DNA of 64,000 bases. Origin: Diaporthe sp. PMI_573 (taxonomy: Eukaryota; Ascomycota; Sordariomycetes; Diaporthales; Diaporthaceae). A program made the position numbers and the translations under genes. Positions within the stretch are counted from its first letter, which is position 1. Each line of letters opens with the position of its first letter. Location: assembly GCA_021399435.1 (NCBI GenBank), contig JAJTUP010000018.1, positions 186,001 to 250,000 on the forward strand. The letters run 5' to 3'. The notes below the pieces were generated by a model. That model made no database searches. It was given only the letters and a program-made list of their open reading frames with translations, and was not told the origin of the DNA. This document shows positions 20,804 to 32,404 of this stretch, in pieces.

Positions 20804-21297
20804 GCTTGTAATGTATGTGACCTGGAAGTCTGCGTATGAGAATAGAGTGCGTATAGTATGGACGAACAACAAGTCGTGCATCCAAGCCTACCCGCAGCAA
20901 GTCTGCGAATCCTAGCCAACACAGCATGCACATGTGACAACACTATGTGTTCACTGCCATCCCTTCACATGTTGATACTCGTTTAGCCGATAACCCAATC
21001 GCTCGCTCGTTAATAGCACTCTCGTAGGCAATGAATGTCCGAAACCCATCATGAGTAATGCCCGCCGGGCTGGGCGGAGGGAGGATGCCGGATATTGATG
21101 TCCGAGGGCCATCTCAGGTGGAGTGGAAGAATGCATTTCCAGGAGTGCGGGGACAACCTGGGGCGGTCTCGAGTGGGTCTGGGAGGCATCGTGGAGAAGG
21201 GGAACGCCAAGTCTGGCGGCTGTCAACTGTGGGCGACATCAGTTGCCACAAATCACGAAACGTACGATGATCGTAAGGTTATCATGATAGAGAGACG

Positions 21298-23793
21298 ATG
21301 ATGGACCAAGTTACGGCCGCTTCTCTATCTTCAAATCCTTTGAAACGGACACGGCAGCAAGCTACTAGTAGGGCCCGGCCGGGGAATAAGCGCCCCAAAG
21401 ACGATGCGTCCCAGATCGGAGAGCCGACGTGCAAGACGTGCACCCACTGTCGCATCAAGAAAACGAAGTGTACAGGCGGACAAACCTGTTCGTCATGCCT
21501 TTCAAACGGCACCGAGTGCGTCTACCCCCAGGATACCAGACGCCTGACCCGGCCATCTAAGGACCGCCTGCACGAGCTCGAGCAGCGCATCGACGGCATC
21601 TGGCAGCACATCCAAGCCGCCAATATTACCACCAGTTGTACCTCCGTGGCTCCTCCCAGATCGCCACAGACCGCCAGCGTCTTCTTACCTGAGGTTCCAG
21701 TCGACCCTTGCCTCGGCTTTGATACCGCCCAACCCCCTTCACCACAATCGGTCGGTGCTTCATCCGTCCGTCACCCGCAATTTCCACTTCATTCGGGCAC
21801 GTACGACTCGACCAACGGAGCCGTCGGGAACTTCTCGGATCTCGGCCGAGAAGTCTCGGACGGCACAGGGGCTAGCAATATGGGTGATGCCGGGTCAGAT
21901 GCTTCAGCAGGGCCTGCAAACAACGACCTTGAAGAGGGCCCGGCAACACCACGACGCTCAGCCCTTTCTCCCCGTGAGGCAAGGATTGCGGGGCTTGCTG
22001 TCGCGCAGGATGGCGGCGTCTCTGTTCATGGGGCCAGTAGCCTTCTTCACCGCGGCAACAAGGTGCCTGAGAGATTACCAGCTGCTCGAAAACCGGATCA
22101 ACAACTGAGGACTGCCGAGTCCAAGGCCCGCCTTATGAGCTATGCCGCCATTCAACGGCAGCGAGAGAGCTTGCATTATCGTAACCCTCCAGCAACGATG
22201 GACCTCGACGGCGTTGACATCGAGCTTGCTAGGCACCTGCTGGACCTGCATTGGAACCGCCAGCACTACGCATACCTCTTGACGTATCGCCCTGCTATCA
22301 TGGATTCGTTGGCGAGTGGCGGGAGATGGTGCAACAAGCTACTCCTGAACGCCATGTACTACACCAGCTGTCTCTACAGCGACAGGGAGTGCCTGAGGAC
22401 GACCCCAAACGATACCCAGAGCGCCGGCGACAGGTTTTACCACAGATTCAGGACACTCTTGGCAGACGAGATCGTGAATCCAAGTATTCCCTCAGCTGCC
22501 GCATTGTTGCTGGTCGGCGCCGCATTAGTATCTCAAGGGCGCCAGTCCGCGGGCTGGACTCTCTGTGGCACCGCATATAGGATGATCATTGACCTGGGAT
22601 GCCATCTCACCATGGACACTCAGGTCCAGCACCGCGCCCGTGATCTGGAAGTCGACATCGAACGTGAGTGGCGGAGGCGTATCTACTGGGGGGCACTGGT
22701 TACCGATGCAACGCAGTGCCTATATCTTGGCCGCCAGATGACGATGCGTCCAAATGAGGGCAGGGTACCCCTGGTCTTCCTGGACAAGTATGAGGAGTTG
22801 GAAGAGTGGACGCCACTTATCGATCGAACCCAATCGCCCGAGACGAATATGCTTCTATTGAGTTATAGGCCGCATCCAGCATATGCTCTGTCAGCATTCA
22901 CTGCCCTCGTCAAGCTGGCGCTCATAGCATCACGGATTACCCAGACTTTCTACAGCATCGATTGTGTGCGACAGAGCCACGGGAATCTCTGGTCCATCAA
23001 GAGTGACGTTGAGGAAGACTTGAAGAACTGGCAAGCTGCTCTGCCATCTCACCTGAGATTTGACCCCGTGAAGGGGGACGATGTCCCGCCACCGCATCAA
23101 ATCACGCCACAGTAAGTGGGCAACACCACGTTGGCAGAAGGCAGATCGGCTGAACCATTCTCTAGTACAACTTATCATGTGCTCAACATCCTGGTGCAGC
23201 GACCTTTTCTCGACGGGGGCTACCTCCAGGAGGGCATCAGTGAATCGAACAAAAGACGCAATGAAGAGAGTTGTGCCGACAGTGCTCTCGCCATCTGGAA
23301 ACTGGTCGGTGCCTACCGAGATACGTTCACACTGCGACGGGCCCCGTTCCTCCTCTCATATGCCGTTTATTCATCGGTAGTGGTCATGCTTCGTCGTAGC
23401 AAAAGCGAGCCCGAAATGTTCAAGGGGCCCATTGCCTTCTTCCTCACTACGCTGTCTGAGTTGCAACGAGGTTGCAACTTTGGCTTGAGGAAGCCCGTCT
23501 CCATCATTCGAGATATGCTGAATGAGCTTGGAGAGGTGGACCTCGCTCATTCGCAGAATCATCCCGAGAATGAACGTGCCCTGGCATCGATGATGCAGAT
23601 GTATGCATCCGACATTGCTGCACAAGAACCGGTGGGTGGCCATACGCCTTCTGGTGTTGGCTACCCTTTCACCGTGTTTGAGCCTTCACCACAAGGATTT
23701 CTTGATTTACTGGACGATCAGGAACAGACAATCACGAATGATATGCTCTACGGACTATTCTCACAGCCGCTGGGAGATTTCACGGGCGGCTGA
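21298..23793 (+). CDS. Zn2Cys6 transcription factor with fungal-specific domain
   Basis: Exons 21298-23111 and 23166-23793 (54-base intron, GTAAGT..CTAG, phase 2) encode 813 residues. The DNA-binding cluster lies near residues 44-75 (CKTCTHCRIKKTKC, then CSSC, then ECVYP), followed by a leucine/arginine-rich linker (LHELEQRIDGIWQHI) that could dimerise. A Pro/Ser-rich stretch leads into the middle homology region (ELARHLLDLHWNRQHYAYLL, LLVGAALVSQGRQSAGWTLCGTAYRMIIDLG, EWRRRIYWGALVTD). The splice restores PHTTYHVLNILVQRPFL, typical of this family. It is transcribed away from the cyclase/hydrolase pair and towards the EthD-like/BVMO/MFS genes, so it is the likely pathway regulator of the cluster. 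Confidence 0.9.
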
Positions 23794-23833
23794 TCGTCTC
23801 ATCGGTGCCGGCACGTGGCGTATGCACGTCCTT

Positions 23834-24475
23834 TCAAGCATCATCGGTTTCCACCAGCTTCCAGGTGCGCCTGACGTTCGGCTTTGCAGCTTGCTGCCGG
23901 ATTCTCAACGTCCAATCAGTGGCACTGGCCTTCCACTCCGGCCCTCCCAGCCCGTTCTTCTCGTCGTAGAAATTAACGCCATAGAAGCTCGCCGTCTCGA
24001 CCTCTCCATAGACCTTCTCAAGCTTGTAGCGACGCATCAACTGCCAGCCAGGCACAGCCCCCAGCTTCTGAACATGTTCCTGATCGTACCAATTGTGGTA
24101 ATCTGCCTCGTACTCAGGCTTGGGGGTTGACCCGTTGATCACTATCTCGGTCCCTAGCGGAGGAGGACTCGAAGGGACGCAAGGGTCCGTGGCGGGGTGG
24201 CCATTGATGTGTGAGACCAGTACCCAGGCAATCGATTCCAGGCTTGTCTTGGACTCGTCCCGGTCTCTCTCGTAGAAGGATGCATCCTTTGCTAGTGGTG
24301 AAATGTCATTTAGGAAATAGATAGTGTTGTACTCGGGTGATTTGTCGTCGGTGCAATTCAGACGATAGATAGCATCGATACCCGGGCTCACGTCGGGAGG
24401 CGATAATGCTTCATTACTTGGCGTTTGACCTTCCGGCGGATGGACTAGGCGCATCAGAAGCCCCGGGGTCGGCAT
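23834..24475 (-). CDS. EthD-like dimeric alpha/beta barrel protein
   Basis: The frame is open far upstream, but the ATG at 24475 gives 213 residues with a normal start for the family (MPTPGLLMRLVHPPEG). Two barrel-like halves are visible: the first around YRLNCTDDKSPEYNTIYFLNDIS, the second with EYEADYHNWYDQEHVQKLGAVPGWQLMRRY, where the DYHNWYDQEH segment is the usual EthD-type signature. Proteins of this fold are cofactor-independent oxygenases, decarboxylases or isomerases, often in aromatic-degradation or polyketide clusters. It ends 40 bases from the regulator's stop (convergent) and is divergent from the BVMO gene, about 490 bases away. No intron. Confidence 0.75.
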   Translation of the reverse strand: MPTPGLLMRLVHPPEGQTPSNEALSPPDVSPGIDAIYRLNCTDDKSPEYNTIYFLNDISPLAKDASFYERDRDESKTSLESIAWVLVSHINGHPATDPCVPSSPPPLGTEIVINGSTPKPEYEADYHNWYDQEHVQKLGAVPGWQLMRRYKLEKVYGEVETASFYGVNFYDEKNGLGGPEWKASATDWTLRIRQQAAKPNVRRTWKLVETDDA

Positions 24476-24964
24476 TGTTATTGTTATACAAAGAGAAACT
24501 TGACCACGTTTCAATGAGGACAGGAAGGTGCAGGAATATTGACAATTCAGCAGGTCAGGTAGGTAGTCCTGGCACATGTACTCTGGAGTAGTGTAATACC
24601 GTCGAGAGACACGACATGTCAAGATATATCGACCTAAGAAATGCACGCACAAGGTCATGCAATGTCCGTGTTCTTGACTGGTGGGCGAGATGCCGTGAGA
24701 CAGGGATCTGACATATCGGTCATTGATGTCCGCACCGCAGTCTCCATGGCTTTTGCATGGCCGCATGGACGGGGATGCATGCTGTTGGAGAAAGCCGCTA
24801 TCGAGACGGCCAACGGCGTTTAAGAACCAGCTATGGGAAGCCTTGAGCGCTGTGTATCGATCCTGCAAATGACCGAGACTATTTTGTACAGTTTTGCACA
24901 TTACAAGTTCGACTGCTCGATAACTACCCAACCCTATGACCTAGGTATCCCCCAAGACTTCACA

Positions 24965-27033
24965 ATGGCACCGTCTGCGATACCCATGGAGCCCGTGATC
25001 GAGGCCTTCGAGCCGAACAAGGTGAAGGTGAAGACACCCCATCAGACAGTACCCACAGTCAACCCAGACTATGGAATCGTGGAAGAGCCGATCGGCACAC
25101 TTCGGCCTCTGAGGGTCGTGTGCATGGGGGCCGGCTACAGCGGCCTGATGATGGCCATAATCTTCAACGAGCGCATGCGAGACTCAAATGCCACCCTTCA
25201 GATCTACGAGAGGAACGAGGACATTGGGGGAACATGGCTGGAGAATAGATATCCCGGATGTCGATGTGATATTCCCGCGTAAGTGGTCTCCCTTCTTTAC
25301 CACAAGGCCCTACAAACACCGCTGACACAGAGGCCACAGGCACAACTACGCGTACAGCTTCTGCCCCAATCCGGAGTGGCCAGGTTACTACGCAACATCT
25401 CGACAGATTTTCGATTACATGAAGGACGTCGAGAGGAAGTACGAGTGTGCCAAGTACATAAAACTGAAGCATTCCATACAATCTGCCATCTGGGACGAGG
25501 CCAAAGGAAAATGGCAGCTCAAAGTGAGAGACGGTGATGGGGTTGAGTTCTCGGACGAGGCCGATGTGTTCATCAACGCGGGGGGTGTCTTGAAGTGAGT
25601 CCACTCTCCTCAATAACAGATGTGCAGCGGTCTGACTCGTGCCAGCAACTGGAAATGGCCAGCGATCGAGGGCCTCCAGAGCTTTCAGGGCAAACTGTGC
25701 CACTCAGCCAAGTGGGATGACTCCTACGACTTCACAGGCAAGCGTGTCGCCGTCATCGGTATCGGTTCCTCTGGCATCCAGATTGTGCCTCAACTTTCGA
25801 AGGGTATGGTCGCCCCTCATCCACACCCACACAGTACGTTAGGAGACGCTAATGACAAGATATAGTCTGTAAGAGTATGGATGTCCACGTCCGTACGCAG
25901 ACATGGATTAGCCCTGCTCCCGGTATCAACGAGCCGACGGCCAACGATCCCGAGATGGACGAGGAGTACAACTTCACCGAGAAGACACTGAGGGAATTCC
26001 AAGACCCGGAGGCCCTGCGCCAATACCGGATCGCCATCATGGATCGTCGGATCCAGAACTTCCAACGGGCCATGGCCGAGTCAGACATCCAGCTCAAGGC
26101 ACAGGAGATGTTCCGCAAGTCAATGACGGAGCGGCTGGGCGACAGCCCCAAGGGCAAGAGGGCTGCCGAGATGCTGCTTCCCACATTCCCTGTCGGCTGC
26201 CGCCGGCAGACGCCCGGCCCGGGTTTCCTCGAGGCCCTTCTGCAGGTCAACGTCGAGATGGTCTGGGACGGCATCCAGACTGTGACGCCAAAGGGCATCA
26301 GATTCAAGACCGGCGAGGAGGCTGAGTACGATGTCATTGTCTGTGCAACTGGGTTTGATACGACGTTCAAGCCCGCGTTCCCCATTGTCGGTAGGAACGG
26401 GGTCAACCTCGCCGAGAAATGGACTTTGGATCGGCCAAAGGCGTACTTTGGAATTTGTGTTCCTGACATGCCGAACTACTTCAGTGAGTCGATCCAGCTG
26501 GGTGGTTGATTTTCTTATTTATCTTTCGTTTTTACCTTTGGATTCAACTGACATGGCCGGCAGGCTTTATCGGTCCCAACTCACCCATCTCCAATGGGTC
26601 CCTGGTGCTTGGCATACAGGCTGTGGGCATTTACGTGTACAAGTGGCTCACCAAGCTGCAGACGGAGGGTTACCACTCCTTCGACGTAAGGTCGGACGTC
26701 AACGAGGAGTACAACCAGCACATTCAGCAGTACCTGGAGCGGACCGTGTGGACAAAGGGCTGCCGCAGCTGGTACAAGCGCGGCACCGTCGACGGGCCGG
26801 TCGTCGCCATCTACGGCGGGACCAGCTTCCACTTCATGGAGGCCATCAAGAACCCCCGCTGGGAGGACTTCAACCTGAAGAGGCTGCCCGGGGCGCCCTC
26901 ACAGAACCGCTTTGCCTACCTGGGCAACGGCTTCAGCCTTGCGGAGACCAAGAATAAGTCGGTGGGTGCAACCCAGACGCTGGATTTTGACGAATACTGG
27001 AACTTGTTCAACCTTCCCGAGATACACAGTTGA
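24965..27033 (+). CDS. Baeyer-Villiger-type flavin monooxygenase
   Basis: Exons 24965-25278, 25340-25594, 25646-25803, 25866-26483 and 26564-27033 give 604 residues; the introns of 51-80 bases all fit in phase. The first Rossmann motif GAGYSG (55-60) binds FAD, followed by ERNEDIGGTWLENRYPGCRCD. The Baeyer-Villiger fingerprint FxGxxxHxxxW is intact as FQGKLCHSAKW (about 202-212), directly before the NADPH motif GIGSSG (about 227-232). The later CATGFD motif is also present. The enzyme inserts oxygen next to a ketone to make an ester or lactone. With the HSL-type hydrolase and cyclase-family genes nearby, a lactone-forming then lactone-opening sequence is a reasonable inference. Not a secondary-metabolite-specific subtype that I recognise. 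Confidence 0.9.
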
Positions 27034-27964
27034 GTTCATTTTGTTGCAACTCGGCGCTGTTTTCCATCCAGCTGCGAGGCAGCTGATAGCGTGACATGAG
27101 AGACGACATGGGTATTATATGTTACCAGTCGAGGCTATTGGATTGAAACCCTTGCTTGTATATATCAGGAGACGTCTTCGTGGTTCAATTACTACATCTA
27201 TACAGAGACTCATCACCAAAAATGTCCCAGCTGTGATACGACATAGTCGAGGCAAGATGTAGTTACGAGTTAGTCTTTTCATGATTCTGCCACAAGACCG
27301 CGCTTCATCCCCATCTCGTGCTAGATCAACAGCAGCGCCGTGTCCCGTCGCGGTGCCACGAAATAGGATGGGGCGATCATGATACACCTCATCGTTCTTC
27401 GTCCCTTGGCAGGGCGGTTGAATATTGCGATAACTTAGATGTTGACCAAGTATATTTGGACTTCCCAGCCATCAGTATTTTGAAAGTGGTGTCTAAGTCA
27501 GATACAAGGAGTGTGTAATTCAGTCAGCTACTGCCTCGCAACTTGACGGTCTTCCATATCCGACCAATGTCACCAGATCATTCTCGCTTTGATGTAGACC
27601 CGCAGTCTGGGTCAACCTGGCGATACATGGATCAACCCCGCGCTTTCCCCAGACATTGGCACCCCGGTCCACGCTACCATTCACCGTCGTAAGAAGCCTC
27701 CGAGGACATTGAAATCCGACGAGTCCTGTCGAAACATGGGTTTCCACGGCTGGAAAAAGGGTTACAACCCGACCCTGACCCGCATTCCGAAGCTTATATA
27801 TGCGTGAAGCCACCTGGGAGAGCGGCTTGCTCCTGTTTGGTGTATCATTAGGATATATCACACAGTCCTCCATTGTCGCTTTCTATTTGACTCCCGCAGG
27901 AGCTCGTTCTGTGTTAGACTGTCGGCCGTGTTCATTCTGTTCCCCGTCAACATCCTTAGTGATC
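27034..27964. other. Intergenic, promoter of the MFS gene
   Basis: No gene seen. A minus-strand frame at 27873-27520 has no protein character. A TATA-like CTTATATATG lies at about 27793-27802, some 165 bases before the transporter ATG. Confidence 0.4.
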
Positions 27965-30133
27965 ATGTCGCCGGGCGCCGAGGTGGAGTTGAAGGACGTG
28001 GCCTCTGTGAAGGAGGACATGGCTTCAGTGCGACAAGTCGAGACCACGTTGATGGACGCCACCCCAAGCGAAGATGCCATTTTTTTGGATGGGTTCTCGG
28101 CCAAGGAGCAGAACTACATCTTCCGTAAGGTGGATTTCCATATCGTCCCCATGCTCATGCTGCTGTATCTATTCGCCAATCTTGACAGGTCCGTTACACC
28201 CTTTGTCCCACCTTGGCTTTTTCCCTTCCATCTTGTTCGTTACGCGTCAGCACAATGGAAAGAAAAGAAGGTGGCCCCAAGTCAAACAAGGTTACCGGAA
28301 GTGATCAAACTGATATCGAAGTACTCGAATAGGGCAAACATCGGCAACGCCAAGATTGAAGGTCTCGAGACCAGCCTCGGCATGTCTGGTAGCGACTACA
28401 ATGTTGCTTCTATGATTTTTTTTCTCTCGTATATCGTGTGCGAGGTGCCCAGTAACCTCATCCTGGTCAAGTACTTCAATGCGCGACCATCAATGTGGCT
28501 GGCCATCATCGTGACTGCGTGGGTATGAACAAACAGAACACCTGTTCCCCAAGTGACTATTTCCTGCACACTATCTAAGAATATGGGTATGCCAGGGCCT
28601 TATCATGACGTTTTCCGGGTTTTCGCAATCCTTCGGCGGCTTCGTGGCTGCAAGGTTCCTTTTGGGTATTCCAGAGTGGGTTTTTCTCAATGCCCTTCCC
28701 ACCCATTATTAGCTGCGATTATTCGTCCACCCTTGGGGATCCAGCTAACCATCCCCCTGCCCCCTCCAGAGCTGGCTTTTTCCCAGGGGCAATGTTCATC
28801 CTTAGCCAGTGGTACCCTCCACATCGGACGCAGTTCAGAGTGGCCATGATGTACGGTGCGGCTGCCATGTCGGGTGCATTCTCGGGGCTGCTCGCCGCGG
28901 CTATTGCAGAGATGCGAGGCCTGGGCGGTCTGTTAGGGTGGCAGTGGATATTCATACTTGTCCGTGGTCACCTCTTCCCTCTCCTCCCCCTCCTCCCGGA
29001 TACTTGACTATCAATTCTACCCTTCAGAGGAGGCGGCGGACATTAGCTCAAATTGCTAACATATGGTTATTATCTTTATTATAGGAAGGTATCTTGACGG
29101 TTCTTGGAGGACTTATTTGCTACTTTATCCTCCCAGACTCCCCCGATGCCTCCGGCTGGCTGTCGGATCGCGAGCGACGGTTCTTGAACTTGACTCATGC
29201 AAGGTATCGCGGAACCGGAAAAAGGGAGGAGCAAAGTGGTCAAGTAGAGGTGCCCCAGACAAAAACCAAGAGTCAGTGGCGGTAAGTATTGATACAACTT
29301 CAGATCCCAATTACTCTGCTTTGGAAAGCCCAAGTGGGTTCTAATCTGTTCGTATTGATCAAGCCATCTTGATGAGTACGGAATCCTTCCTACCTACAGA
29401 ATCTGAGAGGCTAACTCGTCTGTGTGACCACAAAAGCACTTTTCTGAGCGTGATAAAGGAGTGGCAGCTTTATCCCCAAGCATTGATATTCATGTCCAGC
29501 TCCGTGCCGACCTACGCCCTCAAGTTTACCCTGCCTCAGATCATCCGTAACATGGGCTTCAGCAACAACCAGGCACAACTGCTTACGGTGCCGCCGTATT
29601 TTCTCGGCGCCTTCTCGGCCGTGTTCTCGTCAATACTGGCCGACAGGCTTCGCTGGCGCTACCCGTTCATCTGCGGGCCTCAAGTTCTTTTGTGTATCTC
29701 GTACGCCGTACTCTTCGTCTACGCCGCCGACATACGGTCAAACGTGGCACTTTGCTACACGTTCGTCAACATCTCGACCATCGCCAGCTACCCGATCGTT
29801 CCAGGCGGCAACACGTGGACACTGAACAACCTCGGGGGCCAGGAGAAGCGGGCCATGGGAATCGCTTTCATGATCACCATGGGCAACCTGGGCGGGATCG
29901 TGGGGAGTTTTATCTTCCGTGATGATGAGAGGCCCCGATACCCGACGGGCTGGGGAACGTGTCTGGGATTTGTGGCGGTCGGCGTGCTGTCTGCCACGTT
30001 GCTGGAACTCAGCTACTTTGCCATTAACAAGCGGCGCGCCCGCAAGTCCGAGAACGAAGTCCGCGCGGAGTACACCGACGAGAAGCTGGAGAAAATGGGT
30101 AATAATAGCCCTCTATTCCGGTACAGCTTGTAA
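27965..30133 (+). CDS. MFS transporter, anion:cation symporter (ACS, TNA1/DAL5-like)
   Basis: Exons 27965-28188, 28333-28522, 28596-28675, 28770-28959, 29085-29281 and 29437-30133 encode 525 residues; all five joins are in phase, two of them from unusual GTCCGT donors. The N terminus is acidic and cytosolic. NLDRANIGNAKIEGL is the ACS-family signature between TM1 and TM2, followed by FFLSYIVCEVPSNLIL, FLLGIPEAGFFPGAMF and GWQWIFILEGILTVL. The C-terminal half has TM7-12, with a charged tail. This family imports carboxylates, vitamins, allantoate and related organic anions by proton symport at the plasma membrane. It lies 930 bases after the BVMO gene on the same strand, so it probably imports the substrate of the cluster. 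Confidence 0.88.
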
Positions 30134-31047
30134 AACCATAGAAATGATATCATTTTCGCCTGCCTATGGGTTCCGGGACTCAGGAGTCAGCCTTCTTAGG
30201 GAACGAGGCTTCCATCCTCGGCTTGGCCAATACTTGTCACTATGGCAGCACGCCGCGGGCACATCCCCTCTTGTTAGCCGGCGTCCTGCTAATCTTTTAA
30301 AGATGTAGATCGATATCGTAACTACGTCACCCACATTTCCCTTGTCGGTATCTCATGAATCAGGATCAAGTATAAGTTTTGAAAATATCACCAGGTCTAA
30401 GTCAACCTCAGTACTTGTTCAATGTGCCTCTTCCGTCGGACCTACAGCTGCAAGCCCGAGCCAAATAAACCCCAGAGCTGATAGAGGCTACTCAAAACCT
30501 GATTTTCCACATCGGACTCGACAAGAAGTAGACACTAAACGTCCTATCGAGACGATGCTGGCCAATCGTGAAGCGAGGTCCGGCGCGTCAGATTCCACCC
30601 GAAACGCCGTTAGGTACACAGGATCCGCAGTGACGACAAGCGCCTCGCTTTGCTTGAGAAGATAGAACAGGTTGTAGTCAACATTACGCGGCGATCCAAT
30701 GCCCCATTTTCGGACATGGCAAAAACCCCTTGTAGCCTCTTCTGCGTTAGAAGAAGCAGCCGTGGGTTACACGAGACCCTCTCTTTGCAATGTATAAAAT
30801 CGTGCTCTGTGTGAGATAGTCCCCACTCCAGCACAATAATTATCTATGGGCACAATCAACAAGGTCAAAGTACAAGTTTGGATTTTCGGAAACAGGATAA
30901 TGGTAATTCTAAACTATTGAACCAATATACAATCTATTTACTTGTAATGAAGTCAAACGATTGTGGACAAATACTCCCGCACCCATCATACAGGTGCGGA
31001 TAGTGATGCCTTGACTGTTACGCCACCAACCCCAGCGATCATGTAGA
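30134..31047. other. Intergenic, nothing supported
   Basis: Short ORFs only (under 110 codons), without domains. AT-rich in the right part. Confidence 0.5.
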
Positions 31048-31424
31048 TCAGAAGTTGCATGTAGACGTGGTTTGTTGGCGGCAGCATTGGCTGAAACCGA
31101 AGTATCCTACGTCTAGCACGCACTCAAACTGATAATCACATAAAGTAAGCTACTATTTCAAGTCGAAATTGCAAGTCGGAAGTGTAAACTCCAATAGCTT
31201 ACATCTCGCATGCTGCCTCCAGAACTCTGGCAGCAGACCTTTGTCTCGTCTATCTCCGGCACAACCTGGTCATTCTCATTGGAGGTGCAGCAGTAGATCG
31301 TCTGAGCTGCGGCGCTGCAAAGCAATGTCTGTGATTAGCCACGTCGAGGTCAAATGAGGCTGGGTCAAGCACAAACGAACCTTGCAGTAAGGAAGCATGT
31401 GGCGATGAAGGCGGCGGCACGCAT
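31048..31424 (-). CDS. Small secreted cysteine-rich protein (78 aa)
   Basis: Three short exons, 31424-31381, 31314-31203 and 31128-31048, with introns of 66 and 74 bases (GTTCGT..TTGCAG with a GCTAATC branch; GTAAGC..TATCAG), join in phase to 78 residues. Residues 1-19 form a signal peptide (MRAAAFIATCFLTASAAAQ). The mature part has eight cysteines in the order CC, CC, C, CC, C (YCC, KVCCQ, FECV, QCCRQ, STCNF), enough for four disulphides. Length, secretion and cysteine content fit an effector, antimicrobial or surface-active peptide. The pattern has the eight cysteines and CC pairs seen in hydrophobins, but the order differs and hydrophobic surface stretches are lacking, so I do not assign it. 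No single exon is long enough to show in a simple ORF scan. Confidence 0.65.
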
Positions 31425-32038
31425 GTTGACAGTGCTCAGTTGAAAAGAGGGTTAAGCGTATGTGATGGCGAAGAGAGGAAGCTGGTGGACGGCGGATGAG
31501 TGCTCTGGTCAGGTCAGCCAAGGGCAAATCCGATAGCATATTAATATCTGAGAATGGGAGGCCTTTCTTTGAGCTCAGCCTTGCTCAGCCGTGCAAACCA
31601 GCTTGTCGGAAAGACCGGAATATACACATTGCGCTACCCGACTCGTGAGCCAGAGTCTAGTACACATACAGGTAACAGCAAGACCTTAACAAACCTTAAA
31701 AAAAACGTTTCAGGGGAGACTAAGTAAGCTGCATAGGTGCTTGCGAAAGCTAAACCCAGTATGTTCAAATTATTTGGATGCATAATGCCTCAAGCTAGAC
31801 GTTTTTGACATAGAAAACAAAGCGACATCATACGAGGCTGATAGGCCAAGATCGACTGATGTGCGTAGCTTCGCAAGGCTGTAACATACATAGTACTCCG
31901 TTACAGCGTTAGTGTCTCTAGTGGCTTGGGAGACACAAGCATCCCACTTGGCACTTCTTTAGCTTGATATTCAGCGACCGTATTTTCTATATATGGAAAC
32001 CAACACAAGTCCCCTGGCTTGGGACTATCTTGCATAGC
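31425..32038. other. Intergenic, no gene seen
   Basis: Promoter side of the small secreted protein gene and 3' side of the next minus gene. AT-rich with an A-run near 31698. No coding signal. Confidence 0.5.
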
Positions 32039-32404
32039 TCACAAGTGACACCCCAGCACGCCACGGCACACACCAGTTGCTAGGTCCTTGGCCTCTGATT
32101 CGTTAGCGAGGAACGAGCCTTCTCCCCTGTCCCAAGTGACGTCGGTTATCGCGGCGTAACGATCGTCGGTATGTGCCGACGCCTTGTCCCCATCCGGAAC
32201 CGCCAAGACCACGTTCATGCGAAGCACTTCATCCCCAGTCCAGCTCCTGTGCACATGCACCACAAAGTCGCCGCGCGCGTCTGGCGCACCCGCGCGGCAC
32301 ATCCAGCGGTCCTCCATTGCTGCCGGCTTGAAGCCTCTGAGGAGCTTTTCGACGTCGCTCCGAGAGATGCCGAGGTTCCAGGGGGCAGTGGCGGTGTTCT
32401 TCAT
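32039..32404 (-). CDS. Small conserved-looking hypothetical protein (121 aa)
   Basis: Single-exon frame; the ATG at 32404 is preferred to an upstream one at 32440 because the sequence from MKNTATAPWNLG onward is compact. Distinct features are LLRGFKPAAMEDRWMC and VHVHRSWTGDEVLRM, a pattern I associate with small fungal proteins of unknown function. No signal peptide or membrane segment. Charged, probably cytosolic, with a beta-rich centre. GC-rich against AT-rich flanks, which supports real coding. Function unknown. Confidence 0.6.
   Translation of the reverse strand: MKNTATAPWNLGISRSDVEKLLRGFKPAAMEDRWMCRAGAPDARGDFVVHVHRSWTGDEVLRMNVVLAVPDGDKASAHTDDRYAAITDVTWDRGEGSFLANESEAKDLATGVCRGVLGCHL

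Noticed and set aside
25849..26469. 206-codon minus-strand ORF
   Set aside because: Antisense to exon 4 of the Baeyer-Villiger monooxygenase gene.
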